Source of the DNA: Bordetella genomosp. 10
Lineage (GTDB): Bacteria > Pseudomonadota > Gammaproteobacteria > Burkholderiales > Burkholderiaceae_B
DNA length: 64,000 bases
Direction of reading: 5' to 3'
Assembly (NCBI RefSeq): GCF_002261225.1
Contig: NZ_NEVM01000005.1
Location: forward strand, 992,001 to 1,056,000
Within the stretch, counting starts at the first letter, position 1, and the number at the start of each line of letters is the position of its first letter. This document shows positions 53,329-60,431 of this stretch, piece by piece. The notes under the pieces were generated by a model, which saw nothing but the letters and a program-made list of their open reading frames with translations, searched no databases and had not been told where the DNA came from. The translations under genes were made by a program, and so were the position numbers.

Positions 53329-53349
53329 TTGGTCCACTATACGGACCAA
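53329..53349. promoter_or_regulatory. Operator-like dyad B upstream of TRAP system 2
   Basis: TTGGTCC-N7-GGACCAA, perfect 7-bp arms, 78 nt before dctP2. Its core GGTCCACTATACGGACC resembles dyad A; the centres are 110 bp apart. A likely IclR-family site. Confidence 0.65.
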
Positions 53350-53426
53350 CATAAATCGCCGACCACGATCAGGCCGGCATCCCCGCCGGCGGCGTCACGC
53401 CAGCCGGACATAAACCAGGAGACAGC

Positions 53427-54440
53427 ATGAACGTGAATCGACGCAAATTCGTCGGCGCCGCCGGCGGCGCCGCCCTTATCGGCGCGGCCTCCCTGCGCCC
53501 GGCATGGGCGGCCCCGCAATACCGGTACAAATACGCCAACAACCTGCCGCCCAGCCACCCCATGAACGTGCGGGCCAACGAAGCGGCCAAGGCCATCGCG
53601 AAGGATACGGACGGCCGTTTCGAGCTGGCGATCTTCCCCAGCAGCCAGTTGGGTTCGGATACCGACACCTTGAGCCAGTTGCGTTCGGGGGCGGTGGAGT
53701 TCTTCACGCTGTCCGGCCTGATTCTTTCGACGCTGGTGCCGGCGTCCTCGATCAGCGGCATCGGCTTCGCGTTTCCGAACTACGACGCGGTGTGGAAGGC
53801 CATGGACGGCGACCTGGGCGCCTACATCCGCAAGGAGATCGAGGGCAAGGGCCTGGTGGTGATGGACAAGATCTGGGACAGCGGTTTCCGCCAGGTCACC
53901 ACCAGCAACCGGCCGATCAACGGCCCGGGCGATTTCAAGGACCTGAAGATCCGCGTGCCGGTCAGCCCGCTGTGGACCTCGATGTTCAAGGCGCTGGGCG
54001 CGGCGCCGGCGAGCATCAATTTCAACGAGACCTACTCGGCCCTGCAGACCAAGGTGGTGGACGGGCAGGAGAATCCGCTGGCCATCATCCAGACGGCCAA
54101 GCTGTACGAGGTGCAGAAATACTGCTCCTTGACCAACCACATGTGGGACGGCTTCTGGTTCCTGTCGAACCGGCGTGCCTGGGAGAAGCTGCCCAAGGAC
54201 GTGCGCGAAGTGGTGGCCAAGCATATCAACGGCGCGGCCATGGGCGTGCGCGCCGACGTGCTGGCCTTGAACAACGACCTGCAGTCGCAGTTGGCCAAGC
54301 AGGGACTGGCGTTCAACACGCCCGAGCCCGGCCCGATCCGCGATGCCTTGCGCCAGGCGGGTTTCTACAAGGAGTGGCAGGGCAAGTACGGCGACAAGGC
54401 GTGGGGCCTGCTGGAGCAATCCGTCGGGAAGCTGTCATGA
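53427..54440 (+). CDS. TRAP transporter receptor DctP (system 2)
   Basis: A 337-residue periplasmic receptor with a Tat-like signal (MNVNRRKFVGAAGGAALIGA) and mature start AAPQYRYKYANNLPPSHPMN. The ligand arginine is in LKIRVPVSPLW. Residues 63-337 are almost identical to system 1's receptor, while the signal peptide and residues 30-62 are clearly diverged. The leader CAGGAGACAGC precedes the ATG. It is divergent from iclR with operator-like dyads between them. Confidence 0.95.
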   Translation: MNVNRRKFVGAAGGAALIGAASLRPAWAAPQYRYKYANNLPPSHPMNVRANEAAKAIAKDTDGRFELAIFPSSQLGSDTDTLSQLRSGAVEFFTLSGLILSTLVPASSISGIGFAFPNYDAVWKAMDGDLGAYIRKEIEGKGLVVMDKIWDSGFRQVTTSNRPINGPGDFKDLKIRVPVSPLWTSMFKALGAAPASINFNETYSALQTKVVDGQENPLAIIQTAKLYEVQKYCSLTNHMWDGFWFLSNRRAWEKLPKDVREVVAKHINGAAMGVRADVLALNNDLQSQLAKQGLAFNTPEPGPIRDALRQAGFYKEWQGKYGDKAWGLLEQSVGKLS

Positions 54441-56368
54441 CGCCCGGCACGACGCACGACATAAGGCCCGGCATGGCGCCGGACAGGAAGCCGGACATAG
54501 GGCCAGGCGCTTCGGCCCAGCCCGCGGCGGCGCAAGCCCGCCCCTCCTGGACACAGCGGGCCGAAACCGCCATCGGCCTGCTCGCCGAAATCCCGGCCGC
54601 CATCCTGGTGCTGGCCGAGATCGTCATCCTCTTTGCCGGCATCGTGGCGCGCTATGTCTTGCACACGCCGCTGGTCTGGTCCGACGAACTGGCTTCCATC
54701 CTGTTCCTGTGGCTGGCCATGCTGGGGGCGGTGGTGGCCTTCCGGCGCGGCGAGCACATGCGCATGACGGCCTTCGTCAATCGCGCCTCGCCGGCCCGGC
54801 GCGCCTTCCTCGACATGCTCGCGGTGTCCGCGGCCCTGGCCTTCCTGCTGCTGATCCTGGCGCCGGGCTGGGAATACGCCGTCGAAGAGCAATTCGTCAC
54901 CACGCCGGCGCTGGAGATTCCCAATATCTGGCGCGCGGCGGCCCTGCCCGTTTGCACGGCGCTGATGATCGCGCTGGCGCTGCTGCGCCTGCTCGAACGC
55001 GCCGGCTGGCTGACCACGCTCAAGGCCGTGGGACTGGTGGCGGCGGGCGTGGCGCTGCTGGTCGTGGCGCAACCGCTGCTGGCCACGCTGGGCAACGCCA
55101 ACCTGCTGATCTTCTTCGTCGGCATCGTGGCCTTGTGCGTGTTCACCGGCGTGCCCATCGCCTTCTCCTTCGGGCTGGCGACCTATGGCTACCTCTCCCT
55201 GACCACGTCCACGCCGATGATGGTGGTGGTCGGCCGCCTGGACGAGGGCATGTCGCACCTCATCCTGCTGGCCGTGCCGCTGTTCATCTTCCTCGGCCTG
55301 CTGATCGAGATGACCAGCATGGCGCAGCGCATGGTGGCCTTTCTCGCCAGCCTGCTGGGGCACGTGCGCGGCGGCCTGTCCTACGTGCTGATCGGCGCGA
55401 TGTACCTGGTCTCGGGCATCTCCGGCGCCAAGGCGGCGGACATGGCGGCGGTGGCCCCGGTGCTGTTCCCGGAAATGCGCAAGCGCGGCGCCGACGAAGG
55501 CGACCTGGTGGCGCTATTGTCTGCCACCGGCGCGCAGACCGAGACCATACCGCCCAGCCTGGTGCTGATCACCATCGGTTCGGTGACCGGCGTGTCCATC
55601 ACCGCGCTGTTCACCGGCGGCCTGCTGCCCGGCCTGGTGCTGGCCCTGATGCTGTGCACGGTGGTCTGGTGGCGCTATCGCGGCGAGCGCCTGGACGGCG
55701 TGCGGCGCGCGCCGCGCGGGGAAATCCTGCGCGCCCTGGTGATCGCCCTGCCCGCGCTGGCGCTGCCGGTGGTCATCCGGGCGGCGGTGGTCGAGGGCGT
55801 GGCCACGGCCACCGAGGTGTCGACCATCGGCATCGTGTATTCCACCCTGATCGGCCTGCTGGTCTACCGCCGTTTCGAGTGGAAGCGCCTGTGGCCCATG
55901 CTGGTCGACACCGCCTGTCTGTCGGGATCCATCCTGCTGATCATCGGCGCCGCCACCGCCATGGCCTGGGCGTTGACGCAGTCCGGCTTCTCCACGCAAC
56001 TGGCGCAGTTGATGGGCTCCGTGCCCGGCGGCTCGGCCACCTTCATGGCGGTTTCCATCGTCGTGTTCGTGGTGCTGGGCAGCGTGCTGGAAGGCATTCC
56101 GGCCATCGTGCTGTTCGGGCCGCTGCTGTTCCCGATCGCGCAGCAGATGGGCATCCACGAGGTGCACTACGCCATGGTGGTGATCCTGGCCATGGGCATC
56201 GGCCTGTTCGCCCCGCCCTTCGGCGTCGGCTACTACGCGGCCTGCGCCATCGGCCGGGTGCAGCCGGACAAGGGCATACGGCCCATCATGGCCTACCTGG
56301 CGTCCATCGCCGTGGGCTTGCTGGTGGTGGCCGCCATCCCCTGGCTGTCCACCGGTTTCCTGCACTGA
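54437..56368 (+). CDS. TRAP transporter fused permease DctQM (system 2)
   Basis: A 643-residue DctQ-DctM fusion. A Pro/Ala-rich N-terminal tail of about 40 residues precedes the DctQ helices (ILVLAEIVILFAGIVARYVL), and the DctM part carries GRLDEGMSHLILLAVPLFIF and GAMYLVSGISGAKAADMAAV. Its ATG overlaps the dctP stop (ATGA). It is highly similar to the system 1 permease, with long identical stretches mixed with diverged ones. A strong hairpin follows the stop codon. Confidence 0.95.
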   Translation: MTPGTTHDIRPGMAPDRKPDIGPGASAQPAAAQARPSWTQRAETAIGLLAEIPAAILVLAEIVILFAGIVARYVLHTPLVWSDELASILFLWLAMLGAVVAFRRGEHMRMTAFVNRASPARRAFLDMLAVSAALAFLLLILAPGWEYAVEEQFVTTPALEIPNIWRAAALPVCTALMIALALLRLLERAGWLTTLKAVGLVAAGVALLVVAQPLLATLGNANLLIFFVGIVALCVFTGVPIAFSFGLATYGYLSLTTSTPMMVVVGRLDEGMSHLILLAVPLFIFLGLLIEMTSMAQRMVAFLASLLGHVRGGLSYVLIGAMYLVSGISGAKAADMAAVAPVLFPEMRKRGADEGDLVALLSATGAQTETIPPSLVLITIGSVTGVSITALFTGGLLPGLVLALMLCTVVWWRYRGERLDGVRRAPRGEILRALVIALPALALPVVIRAAVVEGVATATEVSTIGIVYSTLIGLLVYRRFEWKRLWPMLVDTACLSGSILLIIGAATAMAWALTQSGFSTQLAQLMGSVPGGSATFMAVSIVVFVVLGSVLEGIPAIVLFGPLLFPIAQQMGIHEVHYAMVVILAMGIGLFAPPFGVGYYAACAIGRVQPDKGIRPIMAYLASIAVGLLVVAAIPWLSTGFLH

Positions 56369-56406
56369 GCCGCCGGCCGGCGCCGCCCGCGGCGGCGCCG
56401 GCTCAG
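56365..56406. terminator. Hairpin between convergent TRAP system 2 and AI-2E-family genes
   Basis: GCCGGCGCCGCC (56376-56387) pairs with GGCGGCGCCGGC (56391-56402) over a 3-nt loop. It is extended by CTGAGCC/GGCTCAG outside a bulge; the left outer arm includes the TRAP stop codon. No T-run, but the position suits a bidirectional terminator. Confidence 0.6.
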
Positions 56407-56410
56407 CCGC

Positions 56411-57640
56411 TTATTCCCCCAGGAACTCGGCGACGCCGGTCAGCCCGTCCACGTGGTCCGCCACCACCTTCACGATCACGGCGATGGGCACGGACAGCAA
56501 GGTGCCCCACAGTCCCCAGACCCAGGTGAACAGCAGCAGCATCACGAAGACGGCGACGGGGTTCATCCGCGCGATGCGCCCGGTCATCCAGGTCTGCACC
56601 ACGAAGCCGATCAGGGACGCGATCAGCAGCGACATCCCGGCCACCAGCAGGGCCGGCCCCAGCTCGCCGAACTGCACCACCGCCGCCGTGCCGGTGAACA
56701 CCGCGACCAGCAACGGCCCGAAATAGGGCACCACGTGCAGCGCGCCCGCGACCACCGCCCACGTGCCGGCGTTGTCCAGGCCGACCAGGCGGAACGCCGC
56801 CCACGAGCACAGGGCGAGCAGGACGTTGGTGACCACCATCATCGCCATGTACATGCGGATGGACCGGTTGATCTGGTCCAGCATGTGTATGTTGATCTTC
56901 TTTTTGGAAAGCGTGCTGCCGCAGACCTTGATGAACTTGCGCTTGAAGATGTCGCCCGAGCACAGCAGGAAGAACACCAGGAAAAGCACCATCACGCCCT
57001 GCCCCAGCCCCGAGGCCACGCCCATGGAGCCGGCCAGCAGCATGCTTTCCAGCCGTTCGGAGGGACGCTCCATCGTCGAGGCGCTCGGGCTGCCGACCTT
57101 GCTGCCCTTGTCCAGCGCGGCGCCGGCCGCGCGCAGCTTGTCCAGGAAAGACCCCTTGCCGGCGGCGAAACCGTGCACGGTGCGCGAGACCTTCTGCACC
57201 GTCTGCGGCAGGCTGTCGACGATGGTCCCGACCTGGTTCTGCAAGGAAAAGGCGCCGAACACCAGGGCGCCGACCAGGGCCGCCATCACCACCGCCGCGC
57301 CGATCGGGCGCGGGACGCGCGCGCGGCGGGCCAGCATGTGCACCGGCGGTTCCAGGGCATAGGCGAGCAGGACGGAAAGCACCAGCGGAATCAGGAATTC
57401 GCGCGCCTCCCGCATGGCGAAGAGCACCGCCAGCACCGCGATGACGATCACCGCGGCATAGCGGCGGTCGGCCACGCGCCGCGGCGCGTCCAACGCGACG
57501 GCCGGCGCGGCCGGGACGGATTGAGCGGATTGGGAGGCCGGGGCGGACTGGGGCGCGCCGCCGCCCGCCGGCATCGCCGTGGCGGCGACCGCGGCCGCGC
57601 GCGCTGCCGGCGACGGGCGCGGCCGGCGCGGCGCCGTCAT
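56411..57640 (-). CDS. AI-2E (PerM/YhhT) family membrane protein
   Basis: A 409-residue protein with about eight predicted membrane helices: two after the Pro/Ala-rich N-terminus (AAVIVIAVLAVLFAMREARE, FLIPLVLSVLLAYALEPPVH), a central soluble segment (about 140-205), and a C-terminal set ending with VVQTWMTGRIARMNPVAVFV. This is the TqsA/PerM family; members have been linked to AI-2 export, ion exchange or unknown transport. The start is at the ATG with GGAGGG upstream; the preceding in-frame region is arginine-rich. Confidence 0.87.
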   Translation of the reverse strand: MTAPRRPRPSPAARAAAVAATAMPAGGGAPQSAPASQSAQSVPAAPAVALDAPRRVADRRYAAVIVIAVLAVLFAMREAREFLIPLVLSVLLAYALEPPVHMLARRARVPRPIGAAVVMAALVGALVFGAFSLQNQVGTIVDSLPQTVQKVSRTVHGFAAGKGSFLDKLRAAGAALDKGSKVGSPSASTMERPSERLESMLLAGSMGVASGLGQGVMVLFLVFFLLCSGDIFKRKFIKVCGSTLSKKKINIHMLDQINRSIRMYMAMMVVTNVLLALCSWAAFRLVGLDNAGTWAVVAGALHVVPYFGPLLVAVFTGTAAVVQFGELGPALLVAGMSLLIASLIGFVVQTWMTGRIARMNPVAVFVMLLLFTWVWGLWGTLLSVPIAVIVKVVADHVDGLTGVAEFLGE

Positions 57641-57836
57641 GCGGCCCTCCGCGGGACGGCGCCCTGGCGCCAGGACGGTTGGAAAAAGGCGAAAGAAACG
57701 ACCCGCATACGCATATTCCGAAGCGCGGCCGAATTGCCGCGCCGCATCATAGCAAGCCGCGTGCCCATCCATGGATCCGACGCCCCGGAAAACAGCGCCC
57801 CGAGAGACAAGGTCCCCGGCGCGCGCCGCCTTCCGC
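57641..57836. other. Spacer between the AI-2E-family gene and galE
   Basis: 196 nt. It should hold the promoter of the AI-2E-family gene and the 3' end of the EPS operon. I see no clear terminator or conserved dyad in it. Confidence 0.4.
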
Positions 57837-58880
57837 CTAGGGCGTCGCCGCCCCGTACCCCCGGGGATTGCTTTGCTGCCAGCGCCAGCCGTCCTGGCAC
57901 ATGCTCTCCACCCCCCGCGTGGTGCGCCAGCGCAGCACCTCCCGCGCCAGGCTGGGGTCGGCCCACACCTTGTCGACGTCGCCGGCGCGGCGCGGCTCGA
58001 TGCGCACCGGTATCGCCTGGCCGCTGACGCGCTCGAAGGTCTGCACCAGCTCCATCACGCTGGTCCCCTTCCCCGTGCCCAGGTTGATGGCGATGAAGCC
58101 GGCATGCGTACCGGCGTAATCCACCGCCCGCACGTGGCCGACCGCCAGGTCCATGACGTGCAGGTAATCGCGCACGCCGGTGCCGTCCTCGGTGGGATAG
58201 TCCGCGCCGAACACCTTGAGGAAAGGCTGCTGGCCGACGGCGACCTGGGTGATGTAGGGGAAAAGATTGTTCGGCGTATCGCGCGGGTTCTCGCCTATCA
58301 AGCCGCTCGGATGCGCGCCGATGGGATTGAAATAGCGCAGCGTGACCGCGCTGAAGCCGCTGTCGGCCGCGCAGACGTCCTGCAGCATCTGCTCGACGAA
58401 GAGCTTGGTGCGTCCATAGGGATTCGTCGGAGCCAGCGGATGCTGCTCCGTGAACGGCAGGAAACGCGGCACCCCGTAGACGGTGGCGGAAGAACTGAAC
58501 ACCAGCCGCCGCACGCCGCCGGCGCGCATGGCCATCAACAGGGCCACCGTCCCCGATACGTTGTTGTCGAAGTACTTCAAGGGGTCGCTCACCGACTCGC
58601 CCACCGCCTTGACCCCGGCCAGGTGCAGCACGCATTCGATGGGCCGGTTGTCGCGCCGGTGTATCGCGATCACCGTCTCCACCAGCCCGGGCGTGCGGAT
58701 ATCGCCCTGGATCAAGGGGATCGAGGTCCCCGTCAGCTTCTCCACCCGCCGCAGCGCGTCGCGGCTGCCATTGCTCAGGTTGTCCAGGACCACCGGCTGG
58801 TAGCCGGCGGCGATCAATTCCACCAGGGTATGGCTGCCGATATAGCCGGCGCCGCCCGTCACCAGAAGATATGACGACAT
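57837..58880 (-). CDS. galE: UDP-glucose 4-epimerase
   Basis: A 347-residue extended SDR. The NAD loop is VTGGAGYIGSHTLVEL, then VLDNLSNGSRDAL, HLAGVKAVGESVSDP, the catalytic Ser in FSSSATVYG and Tyr-Lys in NPYGRTKLF. NNLFPYITQVAVGQQPFLKV and GTGVRDYLHVMDLA are the substrate-binding blocks of GalE. It interconverts UDP-glucose and UDP-galactose (possibly the N-acetyl forms), feeding exopolysaccharide synthesis. GGAG lies seven bases before the ATG, and the gene is 65 nt after the phosphohexomutase homologue. Confidence 0.96.
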   Translation of the reverse strand: MSSYLLVTGGAGYIGSHTLVELIAAGYQPVVLDNLSNGSRDALRRVEKLTGTSIPLIQGDIRTPGLVETVIAIHRRDNRPIECVLHLAGVKAVGESVSDPLKYFDNNVSGTVALLMAMRAGGVRRLVFSSSATVYGVPRFLPFTEQHPLAPTNPYGRTKLFVEQMLQDVCAADSGFSAVTLRYFNPIGAHPSGLIGENPRDTPNNLFPYITQVAVGQQPFLKVFGADYPTEDGTGVRDYLHVMDLAVGHVRAVDYAGTHAGFIAINLGTGKGTSVMELVQTFERVSGQAIPVRIEPRRAGDVDKVWADPSLAREVLRWRTTRGVESMCQDGWRWQQSNPRGYGAATP

Positions 58881-58945
58881 TACCGCTCCCGCGGCGATGG
58901 CCGGGCCGTCGCGGCCGGCCATCGCGACTGTTCAACATCGCGCGC

Positions 58946-60412
58946 CTAGAACGGCAGGCGCAGGTCCGGCGCCACGCTCAGCAACTGGCGCCTGAAGTCT
59001 TCCTGGATGCGCGACAGCGCCGTTCCGCTGTCCGCCTCGAAACGCAGCAGGACGGTATTGCCGTCGCCCGCCGGCCGCGCCAGGCCGAAGCCGTCCTCGT
59101 ATTCGACGCGCACGCCTTCCAGGTCGATGATTTCGCGCGCGCCCATGAAGCGGCCGCGCGCGCGCAGCGCGGCCACCAGCCACGCGGCCTCCATGCCGGA
59201 CAGGTCCAGCTTCAGCGCCGGCGTCACGCAGCCCAGCGGCAGCGCGTCCAGCAAGGCCGAGGGCGACTCGTGCAAGGCCACGATCTCCAGCAGGCGCGCG
59301 GCGGCGTACAGCGCGTCGTCGTGCCCGTGCCAGCGGTCGCGGAAGCGGAACAGGCCCTCGGTCTCGCCGGCCAGCACCGCCCCGCATTCGCGCATCTTGC
59401 CGGCGATGTGCGCCGCGCCGCCGCGCCACATCACCGGCCGGCCGCCCAGCAGGCGCACTTCGCGCGCGAGGTTGCGCGAACTCTCCACGTCGTAGACCAC
59501 CGGCGCGCCGGGATGGCGCGCCAGGATGTCGCGGGCGAAGAGGATCAGCAGGCGATCGGCCGAGATCGCCGCGCCGGAGCGCGTCACCACGGCCAGGCGA
59601 TCGCCGTCGCCGTCCACCAGAAAGCCCAGTTCGTTGTCCGAATAGCGCAGGTTGGCGGCCAGCTCGGCCAGCCGGCGCGGATCGGACGGCGCCAGGCGCG
59701 GCCGCGTATAGGCCTCCGCGCTGTCGCTGGACAGCTCGGTCACCTCGCAGCCCAGGGCCTCCAGCAGGGACGGCGCCAGGGCCGAGGCCGCGTCGTAGTT
59801 GCAATCCAGCGCCACCTTCACGCCGCGCGCCAGCCGCACGTCGCTGCTGACCCGCGCCACGTAGCACGGCGAGGCGGCGATGTGCATGCGCGCGCCCGGG
59901 ATTTCCACCGCCCGGACGCGGGCGCCGGCGGCCTGCCGCTCCGCGCGCACTTCCTCCTGCAGATCGCGCAAGTCGTCGCCGACCAGCGGTTCGCCGGCCA
60001 TCATGATCTTGAAACCGTTGCAGTTCTCTTCGTCATGGCCGCCCGTCACCGCCACGCCGGCCCCGGTCTCGGTCAGGCGCGTGGCGAAATACATCAGGGG
60101 CGTGGGGGCCATGCCGATGTCGATGACGTGCGTGCCGCTGGCGCGGATGCCCGCCTGCAAGGCCGCCGCCAGCTCGACGCTGGCGAGCCGCGTGTCCTTG
60201 GCCACCACGATGGCCCGCACGCCGCGCCGCCGCGCCCGCGCGCCCAGCGCGGCGCCCAGGCCATGCGCGTAGGCGGCGTCGATGTCCTGCGGCACCCGTC
60301 CGCGTATCGCGTCCGGCTCGCACGGCGAGGCGGGCAGTTCGGGCAGGCGCGCAGGGGCCGCCCCGCCCGGCGCCAGCTCGGCGGCCTGGGCGGGATTCCA
60401 TATCGGTTGCAT
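58946..60412 (-). CDS. Phosphomannomutase/phosphoglucomutase homologue lacking the catalytic serine
   Basis: A 488-residue alpha-D-phosphohexomutase-superfamily protein of normal length. Four active-site elements can be checked. The phosphoserine loop, usually TGSHNP or TASHNP, reads TGGHDE (123-128), so Ser is Gly125. The metal loop DGDGDR (267-272) is intact. The sugar loop, usually GExSGH, reads GETEGL. The phosphate loop near the C-terminus reads RPAGDGNTVLLRFEA, partly like the family. The protein may thus not catalyse a classical phosphomutase reaction. It lies 19 nt after wzc and before galE, so it belongs to the EPS operon. Confidence 0.87.
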   Translation of the reverse strand: MQPIWNPAQAAELAPGGAAPARLPELPASPCEPDAIRGRVPQDIDAAYAHGLGAALGARARRRGVRAIVVAKDTRLASVELAAALQAGIRASGTHVIDIGMAPTPLMYFATRLTETGAGVAVTGGHDEENCNGFKIMMAGEPLVGDDLRDLQEEVRAERQAAGARVRAVEIPGARMHIAASPCYVARVSSDVRLARGVKVALDCNYDAASALAPSLLEALGCEVTELSSDSAEAYTRPRLAPSDPRRLAELAANLRYSDNELGFLVDGDGDRLAVVTRSGAAISADRLLILFARDILARHPGAPVVYDVESSRNLAREVRLLGGRPVMWRGGAAHIAGKMRECGAVLAGETEGLFRFRDRWHGHDDALYAAARLLEIVALHESPSALLDALPLGCVTPALKLDLSGMEAAWLVAALRARGRFMGAREIIDLEGVRVEYEDGFGLARPAGDGNTVLLRFEADSGTALSRIQEDFRRQLLSVAPDLRLPF

Positions 60413-60431
60413 AGATCCCCCGTCGCGCGCG

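Noticed and set aside
43280..54440. Composite transposon made by the two TRAP loci
   Set aside because: No transposase, terminal inverted repeats or target duplications are seen. The similarity follows gene limits, which fits duplication and conversion better.
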